From the NCBI RefSeq assembly GCF_000243275.1, contig NZ_CM001437.1, positions 2,224,490 to 2,288,489 of the forward strand: a stretch of DNA of 64,000 nucleotides, given 5' to 3'. The notes under the pieces are model-generated. The model saw only the letters and a program-made list of their open reading frames with translations, had not been told where the DNA came from and did no database searches. Below are positions 51,243 through 61,770 of the stretch, one piece after another (positions within the stretch are counted from its first letter, which is position 1; every line of letters begins with the position of its first letter). Position numbers and translations under genes: made by a program. The DNA is from Myroides odoratus DSM 2801. Lineage in GTDB: Bacteria; Bacteroidota; Bacteroidia; Flavobacteriales; Flavobacteriaceae.

Positions 51243-52535
51243 ATGAAAAAAGAAGTAGAAATTAGAATAGAACAGGCGGAAAGTGCTTATCAAAGATGGA
51301 GCAAAATTGCCTTAGAGGAGCGCATAGAATACCTCAAAAAAGTAAAAGAAAAGCTGTTGCTTAACAAAGAGCGATATGGTGCGGTGATTACGCAAGATAT
51401 GTTCAAGCCCTTGAGTCAAGCGATTGCTGAAGTAGAAAAAAGTGCAACCCTGATTGATTATTATATCGAAGAAGGAAAAGAGATTTTGCAAGGCCGTCAC
51501 ATCCAAACGAAATGGTCTGAAACTTATATTGTACATGATCCAATGGGCGTTATCTTAGGCGTAATGCCTTGGAATTATCCGTTTTGGCAAGTATTTCGCT
51601 TTGCTATTCCCACCTTATTAGCTGGGAATACCGTTTTGCTTAAGCATGCGAGCAATGTACCTTTTTCAGCGAAGGCATTAGAATCGTGCTTTGCTGTAGA
51701 AGGCTTTGAGCAAGTTTATTTTAACTTGACGCTGCCAGGCAAAGAAGTGGAAGAAGTTATTGAACATCCTGCGGTAAAAGGCGTGTCCCTTACAGGAAGT
51801 GAGCCTGCAGGAAGTGCGGTGGCACAGAAAGCAGGGAGTTTAATTAAACCGGTGTTGTTAGAGTTAGGTGGAAGCAATGCTTTTATTGTGACAGCAGATG
51901 TTGATTTGGATGAGATTATTCCACTTGCTGTAAATGCGCGTTTTCAGAATACAGGACAAAGTTGTATTGCCGCTAAGCGTTTTTTAGTACATGAATCTTT
52001 GCGCGAAGAATTTACAACGCGATTAGCCAAAGAAGCCAAAAAACTAAAGCAGGGAGATGTCATGAATCTTTCTACAGGAATAGGTCTCATGGCAAGAGAA
52101 GATCTTGCAATTGAGCTAGAAACAATCTTAAATGAATCGGTTCGCTTGGGTGCTCATGTGGTTTGTGGAGGAAAGCGCGATAAGAATTGGTTTGAGCCTA
52201 CAGTTTTAACAGATGTTACGGATCAAATGCCTGCTTTTACGCAAGAAACTTTTGGCCCTTTAGCGGTAGTAGTTGGATTTGATACTATTGAAGAAGCAAT
52301 AGCCTTGAGCAATGATTCTCGTTTTGGCTTAGGAGTGTCTATTTTTGGCAAAGATATTGAGGAGTTAAAAAAATGGGTACATCTATTTGATGATGGCGCA
52401 GTCTTTATTAATGAAATGGTCATCTCTGATCCTCGTGTGCCTTTTGGTGGAAATAAATTTTCAGGAATAGGAAGAGAAATGTCGGTAGAAGGATTGCTTG
52501 CTTTTGTCAATAAGAAGACCGTTGTAATTAAGTAA
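51243..52535 (+). CDS. NAD(P)-dependent aldehyde dehydrogenase (succinate-semialdehyde type)
   Basis: About 430 aa from the ATG at 51243 ([20 protein letters not shown]). An earlier ATG at 51150 adds 31 residues without family features. Catalytic Cys in [14 protein letters not shown], general-base Glu in [13 protein letters not shown]-binding [12 protein letters not shown]. About 50 residues shorter than classical ALDHs, like the group annotated as succinate-semialdehyde dehydrogenase. The precise aldehyde is not certain. Followed by a TRIC-type channel gene. Confidence 0.88.
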   Translation: MKKEVEIRIEQAESAYQRWSKIALEERIEYLKKVKEKLLLNKERYGAVITQDMFKPLSQAIAEVEKSATLIDYYIEEGKEILQGRHIQTKWSETYIVHDPMGVILGVMPWNYPFWQVFRFAIPTLLAGNTVLLKHASNVPFSAKALESCFAVEGFEQVYFNLTLPGKEVEEVIEHPAVKGVSLTGSEPAGSAVAQKAGSLIKPVLLELGGSNAFIVTADVDLDEIIPLAVNARFQNTGQSCIAAKRFLVHESLREEFTTRLAKEAKKLKQGDVMNLSTGIGLMAREDLAIELETILNESVRLGAHVVCGGKRDKNWFEPTVLTDVTDQMPAFTQETFGPLAVVVGFDTIEEAIALSNDSRFGLGVSIFGKDIEELKKWVHLFDDGAVFINEMVISDPRVPFGGNKFSGIGREMSVEGLLAFVNKKTVVIK

Positions 52536-52558
52536 TCGCGTGAAATACGGTTTAGTCT

Positions 52559-53209
52559 ATGAATGAGTTAATGGACACCTTTGTGGAGTTTTGGTTGGCA
52601 ATTAAGTTTGTCGATGTGATTGAATTTTTTGGAACTATTGCGTTTGCCATTTCGGGAATTCGTTTAGCATCTGCTAAGAATGTGGATTGGTTCGGCGCTT
52701 TTGTGGTTGGGTTTGTTACCGCAACTGGAGGAGGTACCTTACGGGATATCTTGTTAGGGGTTACTCCTTTTTGGATGCTTACCAGCGTCTATATCTGGTG
52801 TACCATCGTTGCCTTGATGCTCGTGATTATGTTTCCACAGAAGTTGATTCGCTTAAATAATACGTTTCTATGGTTTGATAGTATAGGGTTGGGGTTGTTT
52901 GTGGTGGTAGGAGCTGAAAAGACATTAGCGCTGGGATATCCTTTTTGGGTAGTTGTTATTATGGCAACAATAACAGGCGTTGTAGGAGGTATGATTCGCG
53001 ATATCTTAATCAATGAGATTCCGGCTATTTTTCGACAAGAATGGTATGCATTAGCTTGTATTTTTGGGGTATTTATCTACTATATGCTACAAGCTATCGG
53101 TTTAGATGCCGTAATTGTTCAAATTTCTACTGCAGCCTCTGTTTTTGTAATTCGTTTGATAGCAACTCGTTATCGTTTGGGATTGCCTACACTCAAAGGA
53201 GAGAGCTGA
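52559..53209 (+). CDS. Trimeric intracellular cation (TRIC) channel family protein
   Basis: 216 aa, seven predicted membrane helices in two UPF0126 repeats. Repeat 1 has GTIAFAISGIRLAS and TATGGGTLRDILLG; repeat 2 has GAEKTLALG and TGVVGGMIRDILIN. The paired Gly-rich and RD motifs define bacterial TRIC (YadS-like) potassium-permeable channels, in the inner membrane. Start at 52559, 23 bases after the aldehyde dehydrogenase, possibly on one transcript. Confidence 0.92.
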   Translation: MNELMDTFVEFWLAIKFVDVIEFFGTIAFAISGIRLASAKNVDWFGAFVVGFVTATGGGTLRDILLGVTPFWMLTSVYIWCTIVALMLVIMFPQKLIRLNNTFLWFDSIGLGLFVVVGAEKTLALGYPFWVVVIMATITGVVGGMIRDILINEIPAIFRQEWYALACIFGVFIYYMLQAIGLDAVIVQISTAASVFVIRLIATRYRLGLPTLKGES

Positions 53210-53236
53210 AAAAAGTAAGTTTTTTTGTATAAAATA

Positions 53237-53267
53237 TTTGCAGAAAGCAGAAAACACACTATATTTG
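53237..53267 (+). promoter_or_regulatory. Promoter of the tRNA-Asn pair
   Basis: TTTG (53237-53240), 19-base spacer, TATATTTG (53260-53267): consensus-quality promoter, 25 bases ahead of the first tRNA. Confidence 0.85.
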
Positions 53268-53291
53268 CATCGCAATAAAGGTAACACACCT

Positions 53292-53365
53292 TCCTCCTTA
53301 GCTCAGTTGGTTAGAGCATCTGACTGTTAATCAGAGGGTCCTTGGTTCGAGCCCAAGAGGGGGAG
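53292..53365 (+). tRNA. tRNA-Asn (GTT), copy 1
   Basis: 74-nt cloverleaf TCCTCCT...AGGGGGAG with anticodon loop CTGTTAA (anticodon GTT), D-arm GCTC/GAGC and discriminator G; CCA not encoded. Identical to the second copy 123 bases on. Confidence 0.96.
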
Positions 53366-53414
53366 CAAAGCAAAAGCTTTAAACGTGTAACCTTTAGGTA
53401 GGTATAAAATACCT

Positions 53415-53488
53415 TCCTCCTTAGCTCAGTTGGTTAGAGCATCTGACTGTTAATCAGAGGGTCCTTGGTTCGAGCCCAAGAGGGGGAG
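53415..53488 (+). tRNA. tRNA-Asn (GTT), copy 2
   Basis: Identical to copy 1 over all 74 bases. The 49-base spacer carries no terminator, so both are probably cut from one transcript. Confidence 0.96.
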
Positions 53489-53493
53489 CAAAT

Positions 53494-53532
53494 AAAAAAG
53501 CCTTACAAGATATCTTGTAAGGCTTTTTTTTA
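53494..53532 (+). terminator. Terminator of the tRNA-Asn pair
   Basis: AAAAAAGCCTTACAAGA / TATCTTGTAAGGCTTTTTT, a long perfect palindrome with T's after it. Confidence 0.9.
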
Positions 53533-53722
53533 TTTGCTGTGATTAATCTGTGCTATACTGGATGTACTGAAAAATCGGATTTATAATTTTCATAATCTAG
53601 TCTCCTTCTTCTTTTTTTATTTGGTTAGCGTGTTGTCTTGTACATGCAATGCTATGGGTAAATAATTTTAATCAGTTTATATAAGTTTTTAAGGCAGTTA
53701 GAAATTATTAAGTGATAGCTAA

Positions 53723-53890
53723 AGGCAAGAGCCTTTTAGTTTACGTTGTGATGGAAGTACGAAGTATATTGATGATACTAAACCTCGTGGAGTAAATGAA
53801 GTTGATACAGTGAAATATCAAGGAAATCCTATTGTACATGTAGATTGTATTCAAAAAACAACGAAATCACGTTGTTCTTTAAGTAGCTAG
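53723..53890 (+). pseudogene. Possible remnant coding fragment in a 550-base gap
   Basis: The 598-base gap 53533-54130 has no intact gene. One 55-codon open stretch (53723-53887, stop 53888) reads RQEPFSLRCDGSTKYIDD then a segment ending KTTKSRCSLSS, with three Cys and no start codon; an upstream in-frame stop sits at 53720. It could be the tail of a decayed gene or chance. Small hairpins (AACAACG/CGTTGTT near 53857-53876) lie inside it, which argues for chance. The rest shows only A/T-rich sequence. Confidence 0.3.
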
Positions 53891-54080
53891 GTGAATTAAT
53901 ATTACTTTTTAGGTAAGAAAGATTATGTAGCTGTCATAGGGAGTCTGCAATAGGCTCTCTTTTTTAGCTTTATAGGGCTTAATTTGATACTTCACTAGTA
54001 AGTTGTAGATAATTGCTAAGGATTACAATAATGGGCTAAAACGCAAGAAAAAAGGTATTCGCTAATTTGGATTTATAATA

Positions 54081-54114
54081 AAAAAGCCCGATTCGTTAGA
54101 ATCGGGCTTTTTTT
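54081..54114 (-). terminator. Terminator of atpDC
   Basis: AAAAAGCCCGATTC/GAATCGGGCTTTTT stem with four-base loop, T-run on the minus strand, 17 bases past the atpC stop. Confidence 0.88.
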
Positions 54115-54130
54115 ATGGGTTATTCGCTAA

Positions 54131-54412
54131 TTAATTAGCTAAAATAATAATCTTGTTATCACTTAATTCAACTGTACCCATGTTGATAGGTAAGTGGTAG
54201 GTATCGTTGCTAACTTTAACGAACTTCGAATTAAATGGTTCTTTAATAGAAATGTTAGTTCCTGTAAACTTCACGTTTCCTTTTGTCAATAAAGAGACAA
54301 TAGCCGCGTGATTGTTTAGCATTTGAAACTCACCATTAACACCTGGAACCGATACAGAAGTAACTTCTCCAGCAAATAAGGTCGCTTCAGGTGATACAAT
54401 TTCTAATCTCAT
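54131..54412 (-). CDS. atpC: ATP synthase F1 epsilon subunit, short form
   Basis: 93 aa. The whole beta-sandwich N-terminal domain is present (MRLEIVSPEATLFAGEVTSV to ELSDNKIIILAN) but the two C-terminal helices (about 45 residues) of a normal epsilon are absent. Those helices are the ones that can lock the motor against ATP hydrolysis, so this form likely cannot self-inhibit. It follows atpD by 23 bases, and the other ATP synthase genes are elsewhere. Confidence 0.94.
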   Translation of the reverse strand: MRLEIVSPEATLFAGEVTSVSVPGVNGEFQMLNNHAAIVSLLTKGNVKFTGTNISIKEPFNSKFVKVSNDTYHLPINMGTVELSDNKIIILAN

Positions 54413-54435
54413 AATAGTTGTTTTTTAAGTGATTA

Positions 54436-55950
<1,515 letters not shown>

Positions 55951-56008
55951 TTATGTATTTATTTAACAGCTATTTACGTTTAGTGAAAAAAACTACTTTT
56001 TCAGAGTG

Positions 56009-56016
56009 CAAAGATA
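56009..56016 (-). promoter_or_regulatory. Candidate -7 box of atpDC
   Basis: TATCTTTG on the minus strand followed by CA, the commonest flavobacterial box, 62 bases ahead of the atpD start. Confidence 0.6.
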
Positions 56017-56065
56017 GTTTTTTTCTCTTAATATGAAAATGATTAAAAATTTATTTATATATAAA

Positions 56066-56096
56066 AAAATGCGAGCCCGATTTGGGTTCGCATTTT
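56066..56096 (-). terminator. Terminator of the glgA-like/DUF4270/glmS operon
   Basis: AAAATGCGAGCCC/GGGTTCGCATTTT stem with a five-base loop and T-rich tail on the minus strand, directly past the glmS stop. Confidence 0.8.
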
Positions 56097-56100
56097 ATAG

Positions 56101-57945
56101 TTATTCAACCGTTACCGACTTCGCTAAATTACGAGGCTGGTCAACGTTACACGCTCTTAAAACTGCAATGTGATACGACAATAATTGTAGTGGAATTGTT
56201 GTTAAAATAGGGGTTAGCGCTTCTGAAATACCTGGTACTTCAATTACGTGATCCGCTAATTCTCTCACTTGTCTATCTCCTTTGGTTACAACGGCAATGA
56301 TTTTTCCACTGCGCGCTTTAATTTCTTGGATGTTACTTACCACTTTGTCGTAGTGCATTTGATCAGGTGCAATTACAATAACAGGCATATGCTCGTCAAT
56401 TAATGCAATTGGACCGTGTTTCATCTCTGCAGCTGGATAACCTTCTGCATGGATGTATGATATTTCCTTTAGTTTTAAAGCTCCTTCTAGGGCAACTGGA
56501 TAGTTGTACCCTCTTCCAAGATATAAACAGTTTGTGGCGTCTTTATAGACTTCTGCAATCTTTAAAACTTCTTGGTTTTGTACTAATGCTTCTTTTACGC
56601 GCTCAGGGATTAATTCTAATTCGTGTAAATATTTTAAATACTCTGAATTAGATAATGATCCTTTCGATTTAGCTAAACGCAACGCAATTAAAGTTAGCAC
56701 TGTAATTTGCGTAGTGAATGCTTTAGTTGACGCAACTCCAATTTCTGGACCTGCATGGGTATAAGCCCCTGCATGTGTTTCTCTAGATATAGAAGAACCT
56801 ACCACATTACAAACACCAAAAACGAAAGCACCTTTGGTTTTTGCTAATTTAATTGCAGCTAAGGTGTCCGCTGTTTCTCCTGATTGTGAGATAGCAATGA
56901 TGACATCATCACTGCTGATGATTGGATTTCTGTAACGGAATTCAGAAGCATATTCTACTTCAACAGGGATTCTTGCAAATTCCTCAATGATGTATTCTGC
57001 TACTAACCCAGCGTGCCAAGATGTTCCACAAGCAACGATAATGATGCGTTTTGCATTGAGGAATTTATCTAGGTTATCTTCGATACCCGCCATTCTAATT
57101 AAGCCTTGATCAGCGAGTAAACGCCCTCTAAATGTATCGCGGATTACGTCTGGTTGTTCGTAAATCTCTTTCAACATGAAGTGATCGTATCCATTTTTCT
57201 CAATTTGCTCTAAGTTTAATTGTAGCTCTTGAGCATAGTGATTAACCAAAGAGTCATCTTTGATTTTGCGAATATTTAATGGCTTATGTAAGCGAATAAT
57301 AGCCATTTCTTCATCTTCTAAATAGATAGCATTATTCGTGTATTCAATAAAAGGTGAAGCGTCAGAGGTAATGAAGTATTCATTTTCACCAATTCCAATC
57401 GCTAAAGGGCTACCTAAACGAGCCGCTACAATTTCATTGGGTTTTTTAATGTCCATTACAGCAATTGCATAGGCTCCAATAACTTGGTTTAATGCAATTT
57501 GCACTGCTTTTCCTAGTTTTACTTTTTGCGTTTTTTGAACGTCTTCTATTAAGTTAATTAATACTTCGGTATCTGTTTCTGAATGAAAAATATAACCGCG
57601 TTTGATTAACTCTTGTTTTAAGGAATCATAATTTTCAATGATTCCATTGTGTATAATGACTAATTCACCTGAGTTGGAAAAATGAGGGTGTGAATTTACA
57701 TCATTAGGTACACCGTGTGTTGCCCAACGTGTATGACCAATTCCGATTGTCCCTTTCTTAATTGCATCTGTAGCTTTTTCTTCTAAATCAGCAACTTTTC
57801 CTTTTGTTTTGCAAAGATTAATCGTTTCTCCATCAAAAACAGCTAATCCAGCACTATCGTATCCACGATATTCTAGTCTAGTTAGTCCTTTGATGATTAC
57901 CGGATATGCATCTCTATGCCCTATGTATCCAACGATTCCACACAT
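56101..57945 (-). CDS. glmS: Glutamine-fructose-6-phosphate aminotransferase (isomerising)
   Basis: 614 aa. The N-terminal glutaminase uses Cys2 (MCGIVGYIG) with GHTRWATHG; two SIS domains follow, with CGTSWHAG and SQSGETADT. It ends DQPRNLAKSVTVE, the usual catalytic tail. It makes glucosamine-6-phosphate, the first step to peptidoglycan and lipopolysaccharide sugars. It is the last gene of a three-gene minus-strand operon, 6 bases after the DUF4270 gene. Confidence 0.97.
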   Translation of the reverse strand: MCGIVGYIGHRDAYPVIIKGLTRLEYRGYDSAGLAVFDGETINLCKTKGKVADLEEKATDAIKKGTIGIGHTRWATHGVPNDVNSHPHFSNSGELVIIHNGIIENYDSLKQELIKRGYIFHSETDTEVLINLIEDVQKTQKVKLGKAVQIALNQVIGAYAIAVMDIKKPNEIVAARLGSPLAIGIGENEYFITSDASPFIEYTNNAIYLEDEEMAIIRLHKPLNIRKIKDDSLVNHYAQELQLNLEQIEKNGYDHFMLKEIYEQPDVIRDTFRGRLLADQGLIRMAGIEDNLDKFLNAKRIIIVACGTSWHAGLVAEYIIEEFARIPVEVEYASEFRYRNPIISSDDVIIAISQSGETADTLAAIKLAKTKGAFVFGVCNVVGSSISRETHAGAYTHAGPEIGVASTKAFTTQITVLTLIALRLAKSKGSLSNSEYLKYLHELELIPERVKEALVQNQEVLKIAEVYKDATNCLYLGRGYNYPVALEGALKLKEISYIHAEGYPAAEMKHGPIALIDEHMPVIVIAPDQMHYDKVVSNIQEIKARSGKIIAVVTKGDRQVRELADHVIEVPGISEALTPILTTIPLQLLSYHIAVLRACNVDQPRNLAKSVTVE

Positions 57946-57951
57946 AAATAA

Positions 57952-59610
57952 TTAGTTTTTAGTTTTAGTATAAAATATTTGCAGTGTCATTTTTTTGTCT
58001 GAGCTAGTATTCGTTCCGTAAACTACTGTACCCATTGGGTATACTGCTGACAGTGTAGGTACATAAGTTACGTTTTCAGGTGTGTTAGGTATTTCTGTCT
58101 TTAATTTACTATTGATTCCTTTAGTCACAGTGTTTAATAAAGCATCGTTGTAATTATAGGTTGCAGCAATTGCTAATTTAGGACTTTTTAATTCTTTATT
58201 TTTTAATAGTGCGCGAATATATTCTGTGATTCTAAATTTGTAAAAGTTTCCTTTTACTTTAGTCTCTTCATTTGCTGTTTGATATAATCCACCATACACT
58301 AATTTGCTGTAATCTGCATTGGCGCTATTGTCATTCAAGAAGTCAGAAATAGGCGTTCCATTGTCGTAGTTATACAAATACAAACGTTGAGGAATTTGAC
58401 TCTTGTTCATGGCTGCTTGATCAACGTGAACAGTTAGAATTGCATCGTTAATTAAGTATTCTTTCTCTTTAAGTGCTTTTAATTCTTCAAAACCATTTGC
58501 GCTGAATAAATCAATAACGGCAACATTTCCTTCACTTCCTTTGATATACAAAAACGGATCTCCATTGATTTTGTCTCCTTCTTGAGTATGTGTATTTCCT
58601 TCATTAGTAGTTAAACTCACATTGATATGAGAATCAAATGAAGCACTACTATCACCCGCAGCATCTTTAGTAAAAGGGAGAGTTATACTTAAGCGTTGTG
58701 TTTTCTTAATCTTTTCTCCTTCGTTATTTGTTTCTTCAATTTCTTGATGGTACTTAATCACCATTTTGCCTTGGGCCATATTCAATAAGCCTAAAGCACC
58801 TGTTGAGCTATTTCCTGTAGCTTTGAAATACAAACCGCGGAAATGATCTTTAAACTGAGATTGATCTTTGAAAAGGTCTGTATTGTCTACGAATTTTTTG
58901 AAATAATCCTTGTTTAAGTCTAACCATACTCCAGGAGCTAATCGTTCTTGTTCAGTAGGTTTATTGGTCTTTTCATCATATATAATATTTCCTTTATCAT
59001 CTCTTTTGTAAATGATAATGTTTCTCTTAGTAAAAGAAAAATCAGTATTCTGATTGGTGTCGTTTGAATTATTTAGAAGGGTTGGCTTCTTAAATTGTTC
59101 AAACTGTGCTGTAGCATCAGAAAAATATTCTAAATCTTTCCCTGTGCCAGGATTCACATTGTTAAGATAATATCCGTTCTCATATACTTCTAAATTGAAG
59201 CTTCCATCTCCTGTTACGTTCAATAATTTGTAATACGTAATTTCATCTTCTACCTTGTCATATTGCGCATAGTAAGGAATATAAACATAAACAGAGTCAA
59301 TAACCGCATGGCTCTTCATCAAATCAAAAGAAGTAGATGAAGATAATACTTGTGTTACAAAACTGCTGTTTGTTCGACCAAATTCACCATTGTCAATTGA
59401 TCCAAAAGGAATATTAGGTAAATTTTTGGTACTCAAAGCACCATAAGGTTGGGTGTAAGCTGTTATATTTTGAACTTGATAAGTGTCAATATTTAAGTTG
59501 TTATCTCCGATGATATCTCCTCCAACTTCACTGAAATCTTTGTCACATGATTGTAAACTAGCCATACTTGCTAGAATTACGAATGTTTTTACGATGCTTT
59601 TATAATTCAT
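57952..59610 (-). CDS. DUF4270 domain lipoprotein
   Basis: 552 aa. Type II signal peptide with SLQSC (C22), then a long beta-rich periplasmic or surface domain. DUF4270 proteins are common in Flavobacteriia next to glycogen-synthase-like genes and have no known activity. The acidic and Asn-rich loops with VIDSVYVYIPYYAQYD and YNYDNGTPISDFL suit a surface-exposed fold. It lies between the glgA-like gene and glmS with small gaps, so expression is shared. Confidence 0.85.
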   Translation of the reverse strand: MNYKSIVKTFVILASMASLQSCDKDFSEVGGDIIGDNNLNIDTYQVQNITAYTQPYGALSTKNLPNIPFGSIDNGEFGRTNSSFVTQVLSSSTSFDLMKSHAVIDSVYVYIPYYAQYDKVEDEITYYKLLNVTGDGSFNLEVYENGYYLNNVNPGTGKDLEYFSDATAQFEQFKKPTLLNNSNDTNQNTDFSFTKRNIIIYKRDDKGNIIYDEKTNKPTEQERLAPGVWLDLNKDYFKKFVDNTDLFKDQSQFKDHFRGLYFKATGNSSTGALGLLNMAQGKMVIKYHQEIEETNNEGEKIKKTQRLSITLPFTKDAAGDSSASFDSHINVSLTTNEGNTHTQEGDKINGDPFLYIKGSEGNVAVIDLFSANGFEELKALKEKEYLINDAILTVHVDQAAMNKSQIPQRLYLYNYDNGTPISDFLNDNSANADYSKLVYGGLYQTANEETKVKGNFYKFRITEYIRALLKNKELKSPKLAIAATYNYNDALLNTVTKGINSKLKTEIPNTPENVTYVPTLSAVYPMGTVVYGTNTSSDKKMTLQIFYTKTKN

Positions 59611-59637
59611 CTACTAAATCGAATATATGCGTTAGTA

Positions 59638-60441
59638 TTATAAAAATTGGTTATAAAAAGTAGTATATGCCTCAGCAAATGCTTCTTTAGTAGCGTAAGG
59701 TAAGAAAGGTTTATTAGAAGATTCTATATATTTTGTTAAATCTAAAGGGATGTTCTCAGACGCGAGAATCACTCCATCAGAATTCTTAACCGCATTAACC
59801 ATTATGTTGTGATACGTTGCTTTTTCGAAATCAGCAATATCTTCTTTTGGCAAGTTGTCAAAGGCAACTTTGGTATGCATAGATGTGCTTAAAGCACCTT
59901 CAAATCCTTCATCAAAAATAGAAGTAACAATTTTTGTGTCAGCAAAAATCGCTTCATCTCTATAGTAATTTTTTAAATAAGTTGGCAATAGCGAAGCCAT
60001 CCAACCTTGTACGTGGATGATATCTGGAACCCAGTTTAATTTTTTAATTGTCTCTATTACGCCTTTCGTAAAGAAAATAGCTCTCTCATCATTATCTGGG
60101 TAAAGAACGCCATCCTCGTCCGAAAACGTTGATTTTCTTTTAAAGTATTCATCGTTATCAATGAAGTAAACCTGAATTCGCTCTTTCGGTATAGAAGCCA
60201 CCTTGATAATCAAAGGCATATCCATATCATTTACGACAAGATTCATCCCCGATAGGCGGATTACTTCATGTAATTGATGTCTTCTTTCATTGATGCTACC
60301 GTATTTCGGCATAAAAATTCTTATTTGCCCTCCCTGTTCATTAATCATTTTAGGCGCATCATAAGACATTAATGAAACTTCATTTTCTGCTAAATAAGGT
60401 ACCACTTCAGATGATACGTACAATATCCTCTTATCTTTCAT
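59638..60441 (-). CDS. Glycogen/starch synthase-like protein, GT5 N-terminal domain only
   Basis: About 268 aa from the ATG at 60441 (MKDKRILYVSSEVVPYL); the TAAATTTG box at 60480-60487 supports this start over an in-frame ATG at 60531. Only the GT5 N-terminal Rossmann domain is present (true GlgA has about 480 aa and a second domain). The ADP-glucose-binding KTGG motif that follows PYL or PF in GlgA is replaced by AENEVSLM. It ends with FAEAYTTFYNQFL. It is probably not a working synthase, and may be a regulatory or accessory protein. Confidence 0.8.
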   Translation of the reverse strand: MKDKRILYVSSEVVPYLAENEVSLMSYDAPKMINEQGGQIRIFMPKYGSINERRHQLHEVIRLSGMNLVVNDMDMPLIIKVASIPKERIQVYFIDNDEYFKRKSTFSDEDGVLYPDNDERAIFFTKGVIETIKKLNWVPDIIHVQGWMASLLPTYLKNYYRDEAIFADTKIVTSIFDEGFEGALSTSMHTKVAFDNLPKEDIADFEKATYHNIMVNAVKNSDGVILASENIPLDLTKYIESSNKPFLPYATKEAFAEAYTTFYNQFL

Positions 60442-60479
60442 CTTCAAAAATAGTTTCTGTTGAAATAAATAAAACTGTG

Positions 60480-60527
60480 CAAATTTACGAAATTTTATGG
60501 AGTTATTTCTCGAATTAACTAATTTTG
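60480..60527. promoter_or_regulatory. Divergent -7 boxes: glgA-like operon (-) and panC operon (+)
   Basis: Minus-strand TAAATTTG (60480-60487), 39 bases ahead of the glgA-like start at 60441; plus-strand TAATTTTG (60520-60527), 24 bases ahead of panC. No convincing TTG at -33 on either side, so they may be weaker or activated promoters. Confidence 0.5.
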
Positions 60528-60550
60528 CCATTATTTAAAACGCGAAGCAG

Positions 60551-61399
60551 ATGTTTCTTTTTCATACAAAAGTCGAATTACAAGCTTATTTGGAGACTTT
60601 TCACAAGGCGAACCAATCAATTGGTTTAGTGCCTACAATGGGGGCTATACACCGTGGACACCTTTCTTTGATGGAACAATCCCTACAAGAAAATGGTTGT
60701 ACAGTAGTTAGTATCTTTGTTAATCCGACGCAGTTCAATAATGCAGAAGATTTAGCAAAATATCCTCGAACTTTAGAGCGAGATTTAGAGATTATCCGCT
60801 CATTATCAGAACAAATTGTTGTCTTTTCGCCTTCTGTAGAGGAAATTTACGCGGGTGAAACAGTAGCTAAAAAGTTCGATTACGACGGATTAGAATTCGA
60901 AATGGAGGGGGCACAACGACCTGGACATTTTGATGGTGTTGGTACAATTGTCAAAAAACTTTTTGACTTGGTTGAGCCGACTAAAGCTTATTTTGGGGAG
61001 AAGGATTTTCAACAACTTCAAATCATCCGAAAATTGGTTGAAAAAGAACAGATACCGGTTACAATTGTCGGTGTTCCGATCTTTAGAGCAACAGATGGAT
61101 TAGCAATGAGCTCTAGAAATGAACGTATTTCTACAACTGGATTGCAGCAATCAACCTTTTTATATCAAGTTTTGAAACAAGCACAAGAATTGTTTAAAAC
61201 GGAATCGATTGAAAAAGTTAATCAATTTGTTGAGTCTCAATTTAAAAATAATTCTACCTTTGACCTCGAATACTTTACAATTGCGGATGAGGAGACGCTA
61301 AAGGTGGCTACTGCTAAACAAGCAGGACATCAATACAGAGGTTTCCTTGTAGCACATATTGAAGGGGTTCGATTAATTGACAATTTATCTTTTAACTAA
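60551..61399 (+). CDS. panC: Pantothenate synthetase
   Basis: 282 aa. ATP-binding [15 protein letters not shown] holds the HxGH motif (about 30-43); FVNPTQFN and SSRNERIS (the KMSKS-like region) complete the active site. It joins pantoate and beta-alanine for coenzyme A. panD, which makes beta-alanine, starts 11 bases after its stop, so the operon supplies the whole branch. Divergent to the glgA-like operon with a short shared promoter region. Confidence 0.95.
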   Translation: MFLFHTKVELQAYLETFHKANQSIGLVPTMGAIHRGHLSLMEQSLQENGCTVVSIFVNPTQFNNAEDLAKYPRTLERDLEIIRSLSEQIVVFSPSVEEIYAGETVAKKFDYDGLEFEMEGAQRPGHFDGVGTIVKKLFDLVEPTKAYFGEKDFQQLQIIRKLVEKEQIPVTIVGVPIFRATDGLAMSSRNERISTTGLQQSTFLYQVLKQAQELFKTESIEKVNQFVESQFKNNSTFDLEYFTIADEETLKVATAKQAGHQYRGFLVAHIEGVRLIDNLSFN

Positions 61400-61410
61400 A
61401 CTATCGCGAC

Positions 61411-61761
61411 ATGCAAGTTGAAGTAGTAAAATCAAAAATTCATCGTGTAACTGTAACAGGTGCCGATTTACATTATATTGGAAGTATTACCATAGATGAA
61501 GCTCTATTGGAAGCAGCCAATATGATTGAGGGTGAAAAAGTTTCTATTGTGAATATCAACAATGGAGAACGCTTTGAAACATATGCGATTCCTGGTCCTC
61601 GTAACAGCGGGGAAATTACTTTAAATGGGCCAGCAGCTCGTAAGGTACACCAAGGAGATATCGTTATCATTATTTCGTATGGAATAATGGATTTTGAGGA
61701 AGCTAAAACATTTAGACCTTCTATTGTTTTTCCGAATGAAGAAAACAATAGTCTAACTTAA
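61411..61761 (+). CDS. panD: Aspartate 1-decarboxylase proenzyme
   Basis: 116 aa. Self-cleavage site G24-S25 (HYIGSITID); Ser25 becomes the pyruvoyl cofactor. Also Y58-type [11 protein letters not shown] and [11 protein letters not shown]. It decarboxylates aspartate to beta-alanine for pantothenate. Second gene of the panC operon, 11 bases after panC. Confidence 0.96.
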   Translation: MQVEVVKSKIHRVTVTGADLHYIGSITIDEALLEAANMIEGEKVSIVNINNGERFETYAIPGPRNSGEITLNGPAARKVHQGDIVIIISYGIMDFEEAKTFRPSIVFPNEENNSLT

Positions 61762-61770
61762 TTCAGCATA

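Noticed and set aside
53850..53882. Rho-independent terminator AACAACG/CGTTGTT
   Set aside because: The stem is only 7 bp, with no gene ending there and weak T-tract; more likely chance in A/T-rich DNA.
53723..53890. Excalibur calcium-binding domain from the CDG word
   Set aside because: Only CDG is shared; the characteristic D-x-D-x-D-G-x-x-C segment is missing.
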